A stretch of DNA of 20,315 bases from Candidatus Woesearchaeota archaeon (GCA_030679025.1 JAUXTV010000092.1:1-20315); one strand, 5' to 3'. Shown: positions 1 to 6,515, numbered from the stretch's first letter. Notes: generated by a model not told the origin, from the letters alone. Made by a program: numbers and translations.

Positions 1-824
1 TTATTGTTAAAGGTGGAGGAGTTCTCGATGTAGGAGCTACTAACACTCCTGCGGCACCCTATGATCTTACTTTGACTACAGACGGAACCCAGTTTGAAGA
101 ATCTACAACTGCAGAAACTTTAACATTTACAATTCAAACCTCTCAAGCTACAAGAATAGGGATCTCAGATACTCTAGGTGGTGTAGCTACAGTAAGATCA
201 AGTGAGAATCATGTTATAGGAATATCAAATTATGGAGTTAAGACAGATTTAACCTCGAGCACAGATAAAGCAGATACTCTCATGGTCGATTATCCACTTT
301 CACAAGTGTTTGCAAAAGTAGTTATTGATGCTGGCACGGGAGCAAAAGTAACAACGAGTGTAGCGCAATCAACAGAAACGCAATGTTCAAACGGCAAACA
401 AGATGTTGACGAGACTGGTGTTGATTGTGGTGGCTCTTGTAGCGCATGTCCTACTTGCGCAGATAATATAAAAAATCAAGGAGAGGCAGGTATAGACTGC
501 GGCGGTCCTTGTCCTAAAATTTGTAGCGCAGAAGAAGAACAAGCGCAAGAGTGCAGTGGTTGCTTACAAACTTTGGAAAAAGGAAAGAAAAGTTGTTTGC
601 CCTTTGGTACTACTGTCGGTACTTTATATTGTGACAAAGCAGGTCTTTTAGTTCCTCTAAAGAAAAATGGAGAATCTTGTTCGCAAGCTTACGAGTGTAA
701 AAGTGAAAGATGTGAAGAAGGAAAATGTGGAAGAACAATGACCTTTAGTCTTTTGCTAATGAATGGTGCTATTATTTTGTTAGTTCTAATCATACTTTAT
801 TACGTGTTTGCATTGCTTAAATAA
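1..824 (+). CDS. Cys-rich surface protein with C-terminal membrane anchor (3' part only)
   Basis: The reading frame is open from base 3, so the true start lies left of the window; 273 codons are visible. The first 125 residues are Thr/Ser-rich and beta-like, as in secreted archaeal proteins. Two tandem Cys repeats follow at 384-449 and 456-524. They share the pattern C-x(n)-[ED]xG[VI]DCGGxCxxC, including the cores ETGVDCGGSC and EAGIDCGGPC. Further Cys pairs lie at 549-744, among them C-x(5)-C-x(4)-C-x(4)-C. The last about 27 residues (741-821) are a hydrophobic helix ending in Lys, so the protein is probably anchored at its C-terminus with the Cys-rich part outside. The Cys pattern suggests disulfides or metal binding. 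No enzyme signature is visible, and the function is unknown. Confidence 0.75.
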   Translation, partial: IVKGGGVLDVGATNTPAAPYDLTLTTDGTQFEESTTAETLTFTIQTSQATRIGISDTLGGVATVRSSENHVIGISNYGVKTDLTSSTDKADTLMVDYPLSQVFAKVVIDAGTGAKVTTSVAQSTETQCSNGKQDVDETGVDCGGSCSACPTCADNIKNQGEAGIDCGGPCPKICSAEEEQAQECSGCLQTLEKGKKSCLPFGTTVGTLYCDKAGLLVPLKKNGESCSQAYECKSERCEEGKCGRTMTFSLLLMNGAIILLVLIILYYVFALLK

Positions 825-838
825 GCTTTAATAGACAC

Positions 839-848
839 CTTTATAAAT
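839..848 (+). promoter_or_regulatory. TATA box for aIF1A gene
   Basis: CTTTATAAAT is centred about 29 nt before the ATG at 873, the spacing expected of an archaeal TATA box driving a leaderless or near-leaderless mRNA. No Shine-Dalgarno sequence precedes the ATG. Confidence 0.7.
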
Positions 849-872
849 TGTTATATGCTGGTCTAAATACTC

Positions 873-1217
873 ATGTCTAGAAAGAAAGTAGAATTAGAAC
901 GTCAACAGCAAATCGCTGAAGAAATCAGGCGTGTTCGCTTACCCAGGGATAAAGAAACTTTAGGTATTCTCGATCAGCGTTTAGGTGCTTCTCGTATGCG
1001 TGTTCGTTGCATGGATGGAAAAACACGTATTTGTCGTATTCCTGGTCGTTTAAAGAGAAAAATCTGGGTCCAAGAAGGAGATACATTATTAGTTGAACCA
1101 TGGGAGTTAGGTGGCGATGAAAAAGGAGACATTATTTTTAAGTATAAACAAACGCAAGTATCTTGGTTGCAAAGAAATGGCTATTTAAAGCAATTGGAAG
1201 AATTCCAAGAATTCTAA
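873..1217 (+). CDS. eif1A: Translation initiation factor aIF1A
   Basis: This 114-aa protein matches archaeal aIF1A, the homologue of eIF1A and bacterial IF1. That factor binds the small ribosomal subunit A site and promotes initiator tRNA and mRNA placement. A basic N-terminal tail (residues 1-25) leads into an S1-like OB fold. Visible landmarks are [16 protein letters not shown], the [17 protein letters not shown] segment and a [10 protein letters not shown] strand. Length is typical (about 105-115 aa). The ATG is preceded by a TATA box at leaderless distance. It is followed one base later by the KH-protein gene, so the two are co-transcribed. This pairing is a conserved archaeal translation/ribosome-maturation cluster. 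Confidence 0.96.
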   Translation: MSRKKVELERQQQIAEEIRRVRLPRDKETLGILDQRLGASRMRVRCMDGKTRICRIPGRLKRKIWVQEGDTLLVEPWELGGDEKGDIIFKYKQTQVSWLQRNGYLKQLEEFQEF

Positions 1218-1218
1218 G

Positions 1219-1737
1219 ATGTACGAAGAAGAACTAAAAATCCCTAAAGATCGTGTCGCTGTACTTATAGGTAAAAAAGGAGAAACAAAGCGAGCTATTC
1301 AGAGTAGAACTAAAACAAAAATTAGAGTTTCTAAAGAAGGCGATGTAGAAATCACAGCAGAAGAAAGTGTTAGTACTTTTATTGCAGTGCCTATTGTAAG
1401 GGCAATCGGTCGTGGGTTTAATCCGGAAATTGCGATGATGCTAGCGCGTGATAATTTTTATTTAGAAGTTATTGATATGCGTGCGTTCTCCAAAGATTCG
1501 AAAGCAAGAATGCAAAGTATTCGCGCGCGTTTAATAGGAACACAGGGAAAAGCATGGAAAATGCTAGAACAGTTAACCAATTGTCATTTAGCTGTCCATG
1601 GAAGAACTGCTGCAGTGATTGGTGGAGTTGAAGAAGTGCAGATTGCACGACAAGCAGTAGAGAAGTTGCTTGGTGGCTCTCCACACAGCAATGTATATCA
1701 TTTTATTGAATCACAAATGGAAAATTTACACCATTAA
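1219..1737 (+). CDS. KH-domain RNA-binding protein, archaeal Dim2/Pno1 type
   Basis: This 172-aa protein has two KH domains. The first (about residues 5-65) carries the GxxG loop as IGKKGETKRAI, then an RTKTKIRVS strand. The second (about 95-155) has a variant loop, LIGTQGKAWKMLEQLT, followed by HGRTAAVIG. This is the arrangement of archaeal Dim2p, the homologue of eukaryotic Pno1/Dim2. Dim2p binds the 3' end of 16S rRNA and acts in small-subunit maturation, and in Pyrococcus it contacts aIF2alpha. The start lies one base after the aIF1A stop, so expression is probably translationally coupled. In many euryarchaea a RIO1 kinase gene lies between these two; none is present here. Confidence 0.9.
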   Translation: MYEEELKIPKDRVAVLIGKKGETKRAIQSRTKTKIRVSKEGDVEITAEESVSTFIAVPIVRAIGRGFNPEIAMMLARDNFYLEVIDMRAFSKDSKARMQSIRARLIGTQGKAWKMLEQLTNCHLAVHGRTAAVIGGVEEVQIARQAVEKLLGGSPHSNVYHFIESQMENLHH

Positions 1738-1760
1738 TTGTAAAAAAGTTCTCACAAAAA

Positions 1761-1770
1761 ATTTATAAAG
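1761..1770 (+). promoter_or_regulatory. TATA box for topoisomerase VI operon
   Basis: ATTTATAAAG is centred about 26 nt upstream of the GTG at 1792. This supports a leaderless GTG start for top6B rather than the out-of-frame ATG at 1784, whose frame stops after 10 codons. Confidence 0.7.
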
Positions 1771-1791
1771 CCTTGAAAAGAAGATGGCTTC

Positions 1792-3384
1792 GTGGCGCAG
1801 ACAAAAGAAAAAGTAGCAACGACAAAAATCAAGGCCCAAGAATTGGCGAAAGAGCAAAAACAAGTTAGTGTTTCTGAATTTTTTCTGAAAAACAGACATT
1901 TGCTTGGTTTTGATAATCCTCTCAAAGCGTTGTCAACTACAGTAAAAGAATTAGTGGATAATTCATTGGATGCCTGTGAAGAAATGTCAGTTTTGCCTGA
2001 AATTCTCGTAGAGTTGCGTCAGACTGCAGAAAATAAGTTTGTTATTATAGTCGAAGATAATGGTCCAGGAATTACAAAAGAACAATTGCCTAATGTTTTT
2101 GCTCGTTTGCTCTATGGTAGTAAATTCCATTCTATGAAGCAAGGCCGCGGACAGCAAGGTATAGGTGTTTCTGCTTCTATTCTCTATGGTCAATTAACCA
2201 CTGGAAAGCCAGCTCGTATTACTTCTAGAATCGATGTGAAGCATCCAGCTAATTTTATAGAATTGCGTATCAACACTGCAAAAAATGAGCCAGATGTTTT
2301 AACAGAAAAAGAAATCGAATGGTTGAACAAAGAACATGGTATTCGTGTAGAAATTGAATTAGAAGGAAAATACCAAAAAGGAAAATTAAGCGTTGACGAG
2401 TATATGAAGCAAAGTGCTATCTCTAATCCTCATGCACAATTCACTTATATTAATCCTTTAAAAGAGCGCATAACTTACAAGCGTGCAACAAATCAGATGC
2501 CGAAACCTGCAAAGAAAATTCAGCCACATCCACACGGTATTGAGCTCGGTGCTTTAATGCAGATGATGAAGGCTACCAAAGCAAAAACTATGTTGCAATT
2601 TCTCACCAATGAATTTTCTCGTGTTTCTTCTAATGTAGCTCATGAAATTTTGACAAAAGCACAAATAAAACAGGAAACAAAACCCGTTGATATTGCTCAT
2701 GACCAAGCTGAAAAATTATTCAAATCCATTCAGGAAACAAAGATTATGGCTCCTCCAACAGATTGTTTAAGCCCTATCGGAGAGGAAATTTTAACTGCAT
2801 CACTAAAAAAAGAATTCCCAGCAGAGTTCTTTGCTTCTACAACGCGTTCTCCTTCAGTCTATAGAGGTATTCCATTCCAAGTGGAAGCTGCCATTGCTTA
2901 CGGAGGATCTTTACCAAAAGAAGAATTAGTCCGCCTAGTTCGTTTTGCTAACAAAGTTCCCTTACAATATCAGCAATCTGCATGTGCAACTACTCGATCA
3001 GTAATTAACACAGTGTGGAGAAATTATGGATTAGATCAAAGTAAAGGAGCAATTCCTTCAGGTCCAGCAGTTATAGTAGTGCATATAGTTTCAGTATGGG
3101 TTCCTTTCACCTCTGAATCTAAAGAAGCTATTGCTCATTATCCTGAAATCATCAAAGAAATAAAACTAGCAGTGCAAGAAGTAGGTCGTAAGCTCTATTC
3201 ATTCGTGCGTAAAACTGTGCGTATGCGAGAACAAAAAGAGCGTGCATCCTTATTCGACGGTTATATTCCTGAATTGGCAAGTACCTTAGCAGTCTTAACT
3301 GGTGCTAAAAAGACAGAATTGGAAGAGAAGCTCAAAGAGCGTTTGAAAAAAGATTTACCATTAATTCTGGAGCAACAAGCATGA
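1792..3384 (+). CDS. top6B: DNA topoisomerase VI subunit B (ATPase)
   Basis: This 530-aa GHKL-family ATPase subunit of the type IIB topoisomerase relaxes and decatenates DNA by ATP-driven strand passage. The N box is KELVDNSLDA, with E53 as the likely general base and N57 for Mg. The G1 box is EDNGPGI (88-94), and the Gly-rich lid is GRGQQGIGVSAS (118-129). The H2TH and transducer regions follow, with the switch-like SKGAIPSGPA near residue 420. Length agrees with the family (about 530-570). The start is GTG, chosen from the leaderless TATA spacing. The 3' end overlaps the top6A ATG as ATGA, so subunit synthesis is translationally coupled. The N-terminal 25 residues are unusually Lys/Gln-rich. 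Confidence 0.97.
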   Translation: MAQTKEKVATTKIKAQELAKEQKQVSVSEFFLKNRHLLGFDNPLKALSTTVKELVDNSLDACEEMSVLPEILVELRQTAENKFVIIVEDNGPGITKEQLPNVFARLLYGSKFHSMKQGRGQQGIGVSASILYGQLTTGKPARITSRIDVKHPANFIELRINTAKNEPDVLTEKEIEWLNKEHGIRVEIELEGKYQKGKLSVDEYMKQSAISNPHAQFTYINPLKERITYKRATNQMPKPAKKIQPHPHGIELGALMQMMKATKAKTMLQFLTNEFSRVSSNVAHEILTKAQIKQETKPVDIAHDQAEKLFKSIQETKIMAPPTDCLSPIGEEILTASLKKEFPAEFFASTTRSPSVYRGIPFQVEAAIAYGGSLPKEELVRLVRFANKVPLQYQQSACATTRSVINTVWRNYGLDQSKGAIPSGPAVIVVHIVSVWVPFTSESKEAIAHYPEIIKEIKLAVQEVGRKLYSFVRKTVRMREQKERASLFDGYIPELASTLAVLTGAKKTELEEKLKERLKKDLPLILEQQA

Positions 3385-4466
3385 GCGAAAAGAAAAAATC
3401 TGCTGATGCGTTGAAAGAATTTGGTGAAAAAATAGTCCGCGACATCAAAGCAGGTAAAAATCCAGCAATTGATCTGTTAGTGCGTGGTCTCTCAAACGTC
3501 GAATTTGATAAAAAGTCAAAGACTTTAATACTAGGTAAGAAAATGGCTCAGCGTACCTTCTTCAATGTAGCTCATTCTAAAAAGTTCTTGCAAACAGTGG
3601 AAGTTGCTAAAATCAGTAAAGATTTGATTGAACAAGGAAAACACGCATCCCTGAGAGATGTCTTCTACATGGCTAAGCGTACAATCCCAAATACAAAAAT
3701 CAACCTCGTTGATGAACAAGCAGAATCTGATGATGTTATTGAAGACTTAGAGGTCATTACTACCTTATCACGTGAAAACTTAAATGTTAATGCAAACAAG
3801 AATGGTTCTGTTGCCGGCAATGTAATTATTGAGGATCGCGGCGATACTATTGACTGGTCCAAGATGGGCTCTGGTGGTTGGAGTATTCCTTCGAACACGG
3901 AAGAATTGAAATTCAAGAAAGTCAATGTAAAATACATTCTCTATATGGAGAAAGCTGCCGTATGGGAACGTTTACATGAGGATAAATTCTGGGAAAAGCA
4001 AAATTGTATAATTATGAGTTCACAGGGGCAGACTACCCGTGGTATTCGTAGATTATTGCAAAGATTATATGAAGAACACAAATTGCCTATTTATGTATTA
4101 ACTGACCTCGACCCGTGGGGCCATTATATTTACTCTGTTATCAAGTACGGATCTATTAACTTGGCGCACATCTCAGAACGCATGGCTATTCCTGGAGTTC
4201 GTTATTTAGGTATTAGAGTTGGTGACATTGACAAATATGGTTTAAGAAAGAACTTAATCCAGTTGAATGACAATGATACTAAGCGTCTCAAACAGATCAT
4301 GGAGTATGATTGGTTCAAAGATAATAAAGAATGGCAGAAAGAATTCGAAGCCTTCAAGAAGCTCAATGCTAAGGCAGAAATCCAAGCTCTTTCCGCGCAA
4401 GGTATTAGTTTCATCTCGAACAAGTATCTTCCCGAGAAAATCAAGAACCAAGACTTCTTAGATTAA
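3381..4466 (+). CDS. top6A: DNA topoisomerase VI subunit A (Spo11-like cleavage subunit)
   Basis: This 361-aa subunit makes the transient double-strand break and is the homologue of Spo11. The winged-helix (CAP-like) domain contains the catalytic tyrosine, best placed at Y96 in SLRDVFYMAKRT. The Toprim domain supplies the metal ligands E190 (in YMEKAAVWERL) and D242/D244 (in LTDLDPWGHYI). Length is typical. The ATG overlaps the top6B stop (ATGA). A GGAG lies about 9 nt upstream inside top6B and may act as a Shine-Dalgarno site. The four-gene order aIF1A, KH protein, top6B, top6A is recognisably archaeal. Confidence 0.97.
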   Translation: MSEKKKSADALKEFGEKIVRDIKAGKNPAIDLLVRGLSNVEFDKKSKTLILGKKMAQRTFFNVAHSKKFLQTVEVAKISKDLIEQGKHASLRDVFYMAKRTIPNTKINLVDEQAESDDVIEDLEVITTLSRENLNVNANKNGSVAGNVIIEDRGDTIDWSKMGSGGWSIPSNTEELKFKKVNVKYILYMEKAAVWERLHEDKFWEKQNCIIMSSQGQTTRGIRRLLQRLYEEHKLPIYVLTDLDPWGHYIYSVIKYGSINLAHISERMAIPGVRYLGIRVGDIDKYGLRKNLIQLNDNDTKRLKQIMEYDWFKDNKEWQKEFEAFKKLNAKAEIQALSAQGISFISNKYLPEKIKNQDFLD

Positions 4467-4477
4467 CAACCCACAAT

Positions 4478-4487
4478 CTTTTTAAAC
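4478..4487 (+). promoter_or_regulatory. TATA box for tRNA-Thr
   Basis: CTTTTTAAAC is centred about 28 nt upstream of the first base of the tRNA, just after the top6A stop codon. Confidence 0.55.
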
Positions 4488-4530
4488 GTTCAAAGAGTCA
4501 TTCTAATCAAGCCACCGTAGCTCAGCCTGG

Positions 4531-4561
4531 AATGTATAAGTGAAAACTTGTATATGGGTAA
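4531..4561 (+). other. Predicted D-loop intron of tRNA-Thr (31 nt, non-canonical position 19/20)
   Basis: A 9-bp hairpin, ATGTATAAG/CTTGTATAT with loop TGAAAA, sits inside. Outside it, GCCT (4524-4527) pairs with GGGT (4556-4559) as a 4-bp central helix with two G-U pairs. This helix is flanked by 3-nt bulges GGA and AAT, and the D stem GCTC/GAGC is the outer helix across an A-A mismatch. Cutting GG^A and AA^T, the standard bulge positions, leaves a normal D loop. Confidence 0.8.
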
Positions 4562-4579
4562 TAGAGCATCCGCCTTGTA

Positions 4580-4592
4580 TCGAAAGCAAGGG
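4580..4592 (+). other. Canonical 37/38 intron of tRNA-Thr (13 nt)
   Basis: The central helix CTTG (4574-4577) pairs with CAAG (4587-4590). The 3-nt bulges are TAT and GGA, and the outer helix is the anticodon stem. Cuts at TA^T and GG^A remove 13 nt and leave the seven-base loop CTTGTAA. The inner helix is reduced to one C-G pair closing a GAAA loop, a relaxed BHB form. Confidence 0.88.
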
Positions 4593-4627
4593 AGCGGAAG
4601 GTCGTGGGTTCGGATCCCTCCGGTGGC

Positions 4628-4636
4628 TTTCTTTTT
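4628..4636 (+). terminator. T-rich terminator after tRNA-Thr
   Basis: TTTCTTTTT directly follows the acceptor arm. Oligo-T tracts on the non-template strand terminate archaeal RNA polymerase. No comparable tract follows tRNA-Val in this window. Confidence 0.5.
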
Positions 4637-4652
4637 AACAGACGAAGAGACA

Positions 4653-4662
4653 ACTTTATAAG
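4653..4662 (+). promoter_or_regulatory. TATA box for the 131-aa protein gene
   Basis: ACTTTATAAG is centred about 28 nt before the ATG at 4686. It favours that ATG over the TTG three bases earlier. Confidence 0.65.
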
Positions 4663-4685
4663 TTTGAATAAAGACTAAAGGTTTG

Positions 4686-5081
4686 ATGAGAAAAGTATTC
4701 ATAAAATCAATAAGTAATAAAGATGATTATAATGAGCTTGATACTGAAAAATCTGAAGTTTTTTTAGAAAATTTGCAGAAGTTTGTGATCAGTATTAGAT
4801 TAGCAAAAGTTACTAAAGGAGAATACGAAGTTGATGGACAGTCTTACGATATAAAGACTTATTATACTTTATTCTATGAAGATAGAACAGATGATTGGAA
4901 ATTAAAAAGATTGCATATTAATGACTTTAAAGATGGTCACGTGATAAGATACTTCAATAAAAAGATTGAAATGCTAATTATTTTTCTTGCAGATAGAATT
5001 AAGTTAATTTTTTACTGTGATAAAAACACTCGTAAAAAAGTTATAAGTGCTTTACTAGAATTTTGTAAATTTCAGGGTTGA
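4686..5081 (+). CDS. Hypothetical 131-aa protein
   Basis: I do not recognise this protein. It has 131 residues from the leaderless ATG, is rich in Lys, Asp, Glu, Ile and Tyr, and has no signal peptide. Predicted features are a helical N-terminal third, a charged beta-like middle (KGEYEVDGQSYDIKTYYTL), and a hydrophobic stretch (EMLIIFLADRIKLIFYC) near residues 94-110. That stretch contains Asp, Arg and Lys and looks more like buried strands than a membrane helix. It has its own TATA box. It is convergent with the winged-helix gene at 5102, with a hairpin filling the 20-nt gap. AT-rich codon use resembles its neighbours. Confidence 0.7.
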   Translation: MRKVFIKSISNKDDYNELDTEKSEVFLENLQKFVISIRLAKVTKGEYEVDGQSYDIKTYYTLFYEDRTDDWKLKRLHINDFKDGHVIRYFNKKIEMLIIFLADRIKLIFYCDKNTRKKVISALLEFCKFQG

Positions 5082-5085
5082 AAGG

Positions 5086-5101
5086 GGTGTATAGATACAC
5101 C
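5086..5101. terminator. Perfect hairpin filling the gap between two convergent genes
   Basis: GGTGTA-TAGA-TACACC lies exactly between the stop codon ending at 5081 and the opposing stop beginning at 5102. The stem can be extended by G-U pairs on the plus-strand transcript. It could mark the 3' end of one or both transcripts; no long T-run follows, so the role is inferred. Confidence 0.4.
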
Positions 5102-5644
5102 TTACCTAAAATTCCACATCTCAATAGTCTGGTCAACCAATTGGTCAAAAAAGCTTGCTTTATAGGTGATCAACAAAGTAACAAGATCGTCCTCTGCTAT
5201 AGCAAGTTGATATAAAATTTGTTTACCTTTCGTAACAGTCTGAAGAACTTTGTTTTTGATCAGGCGCGAGAGATACAAGGAAATTGTTGAAGGTGAGAGC
5301 TGAAGAAACTCCACAAGATCTTTTTGTCTGCAAGTTTTATGAGTTAAAATAAAAAGGAGTAGGTGTCTAATATTTTGCTGTCGAAGAAAAACCAGGAGTC
5401 GTTTATCCTCTGGTGGGAGATGTTGGGCAAAGTAACGTATTTTATTACCATCTTTCTGAAGAGTGATAAGCCCATGTTTAGTAAGATAGTGTAAATGATA
5501 TTGCAGGGTAGTTGGTGCTATTGAAGTTCTTCGTTCTAATTCATGAAAATTACATCCTGAGAATTGCTTAACTAAGTCATAGATCTTTCTTCGAGATTCT
5601 AACTGCAGTATCTCAGAATCTTTAGAGGGAGACAAGCCAGACAT
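5102..5644 (-). CDS. Tandem winged-helix transcriptional regulator (ArsR/MarR-like)
   Basis: From the ATG at 5644 this is a 180-aa protein with two winged-helix domains. The first covers about residues 15-75, with recognition-helix region APTTLQYHLHYLTKHGLI and a wing ending in KIRYF. The second covers about 92-150, with SPSTISLYLSRLIKNKVL and wing KGKQILYQL. Two-domain helix-turn-helix proteins of this type are common archaeal transcription factors. A frame open back to a TTG at 5683 overlaps the upstream gene. The ATG at 5644 is preferred because it follows the upstream stop by 7 nt, and a GTGAT that may act as Shine-Dalgarno overlaps that stop. The tight link to the membrane protein at 5652 suggests the two act as a sensor/regulator pair. 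No ligand site is evident. Confidence 0.85.
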   Translation of the reverse strand: MSGLSPSKDSEILQLESRRKIYDLVKQFSGCNFHELERRTSIAPTTLQYHLHYLTKHGLITLQKDGNKIRYFAQHLPPEDKRLLVFLRQQNIRHLLLFILTHKTCRQKDLVEFLQLSPSTISLYLSRLIKNKVLQTVTKGKQILYQLAIAEDDLVTLLITYKASFFDQLVDQTIEMWNFR

Positions 5645-5651
5645 AAGACAA

Positions 5652-6002
5652 TCACTTTTTGATAATACCAATAAAAAAAGCAAGTAATATGAAAAAGTCT
5701 AGAATACTGGTTACAGTGTCTATCAAAGGCCATTCTCCGAAGAATAATTCATGAGCTAGAAGAAATCCTTTAAGGGCAAAGAGAACGAAAGCTAAACTGA
5801 CATAAGATAAGCGATTATTGCCCGTTCTAGTATAAGCAGACCAAGTAAGGAAAGCTAAGAGGAGAGCAAGAAGGCCGCTGCCAAGATTAAGTAGTTTTTC
5901 AACTTCTAAATTATAAATAGTTAAATTAGTAGTAGTGTCTTCTGCTACAACAAAAGAAGAGCATAAAAAGAAAAATAAAAAAAGAAAGGGAGTAGATTTC
6001 AT
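5652..6002 (-). CDS. Small polytopic membrane protein next to regulator
   Basis: This 116-aa protein has an N-terminal signal peptide or first helix (residues 4-20, Phe/Leu-rich, possible cleavage at VVA-ED). Three further hydrophobic helices lie near 36-55, 66-85 and 95-114. Two have small charged turns between them (TRTGNNR), and the C-terminus is KK. I cannot assign a function. Small three-helix membrane proteins paired with a helix-turn-helix gene recur in archaea, so a membrane-sensing or anti-regulator role is possible; this is an inference from context. The ATG has a TATA-like GTTTATTAAAC (6024-6034) about 27 nt upstream, overlapping the end of the PepSY gene. Confidence 0.8.
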   Translation of the reverse strand: MKSTPFLFLFFFLCSSFVVAEDTTTNLTIYNLEVEKLLNLGSGLLALLLAFLTWSAYTRTGNNRLSYVSLAFVLFALKGFLLAHELFFGEWPLIDTVTSILDFFILLAFFIGIIKK

Positions 6003-6023
6003 GAGTAGTAAAAAGATGCACTA

Positions 6024-6034
6024 GTTTATTAAAC
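6024..6034 (-). promoter_or_regulatory. TATA box for membrane protein/regulator pair
   Basis: GTTTAATAAAC on the minus strand is centred about 27 nt before the ATG at 6002. It implies that the pair can be transcribed independently of the PepSY gene. Confidence 0.5.
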
Positions 6035-6477
6035 TAATCATCATCTTCTTCCTTATCATCATCGCCCCATTCTATTTCTAGAACGTCACCAGTTAATCCA
6101 TCAACTTCAACTTCTACAGTGTCTCCTTGTGTTTTGATCATGACACCATAAATCAGTCGTCCATCTTCTCGTTCAGCCTCAAAGTCAATGACAGAGCCGC
6201 CGCCGATAGTTTCTAAAGCAATAGCCTTAGCTTGTTCCTCAGTAAGTCTGCCGTTAATGGTTTGTAGTTGTTCTAAAGAGATGTCTTCATCTTGCTCATT
6301 TTCATTGTCATCATCTGCTTCTCGTACAGGAATGTAAGAGTTCATTTTTCCTGGTGAAGGTTGATAGTTAGAAGTAGGGCTGACTTGAGTTTGTTGGCCT
6401 AAAATAAAGAAAGAATTGAATCCTATAAGCGTAACAAAAATGACGCCTAAGATAATTTTTCCAATCGTGTTAGTCAT
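6034..6477 (-). CDS. Membrane-anchored PepSY-domain protein
   Basis: This 147-aa protein has an N-terminal hydrophobic helix (residues about 6-27) that anchors or exports it. A Pro/Ser linker and an acidic stretch (ADDDNENEQDEDI, 54-66) follow. Then comes a PepSY domain at about 78-135: LTEEQAKAIALETIGGG, a long beta strand, and VEVDGLTGDVLEIEW. The tail is a run of Asp/Glu. PepSY domains are found in protease propeptides and in small extracytoplasmic proteins, where they are thought to inhibit or regulate proteases. No protease gene is visible nearby. The ATG is preceded by a purine-rich Shine-Dalgarno-like AGGGGGG. Confidence 0.88.
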   Translation of the reverse strand: MTNTIGKIILGVIFVTLIGFNSFFILGQQTQVSPTSNYQPSPGKMNSYIPVREADDDNENEQDEDISLEQLQTINGRLTEEQAKAIALETIGGGSVIDFEAEREDGRLIYGVMIKTQGDTVEVEVDGLTGDVLEIEWGDDDKEEDDD

Positions 6478-6484
6478 GATATAC

Positions 6485-6491
6485 CCCCCTA
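6485..6491 (-). promoter_or_regulatory. Shine-Dalgarno-like site for PepSY gene
   Basis: AGGGGGG on the minus strand lies about 7 nt before the ATG at 6477. With the TATA box at 6518-6528 it implies a short leader of roughly 15-20 nt, unlike the leaderless genes around it. Confidence 0.45.
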
Positions 6492-6515
6492 ATGTTTCTA
6501 ATGAAAGAACGATAG

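Larger units (their letters stand above)
4511..4628 (+). tRNA. tRNA-Thr (anticodon UGU) with two introns
   Basis: The acceptor arms GCCACCG (4511-4517) and CGGTGGC (4621-4627) pair perfectly, with U73 as discriminator. The anticodon stem is TCCGC/GCGGA (4569-4573, 4594-4598), with anticodon UGU at 4576-4578. There are two insertions. The D-loop insertion is 4531-4561 (31 nt) and the 37/38 insertion is 4580-4592 (13 nt). With both removed the gene gives a 74-nt tRNA whose D arm is GCTC-AGCCTGGTA-GAGC and whose anticodon loop is CTTGTAA. CCA is not encoded. The T arm is odd: the stem GTGGG/CCCTC has a U50-U64 mismatch, and the loop TTCGGAT has G at position 58 where A is nearly universal. A T-run follows the gene and may terminate transcription. 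Confidence 0.9.

Noticed and set aside
72..824. A protein start at the TTG at 72
   Set aside because: The frame is open to base 3 with the same composition, so 72 is an internal codon of a gene that begins outside the window.
1784..1816. ATG at 1784 as the top6B start
   Set aside because: It is in another frame and stops after 10 codons; the GTG at 1792 has the right frame and TATA spacing.
3531..4451. Several minus-strand frames inside top6A
   Set aside because: They are shadows of a clearly conserved enzyme and show no independent features.
4490..4702. 70-codon minus-strand frame
   Set aside because: It lies across the tRNA-Thr gene and its promoter and has no promoter of its own.
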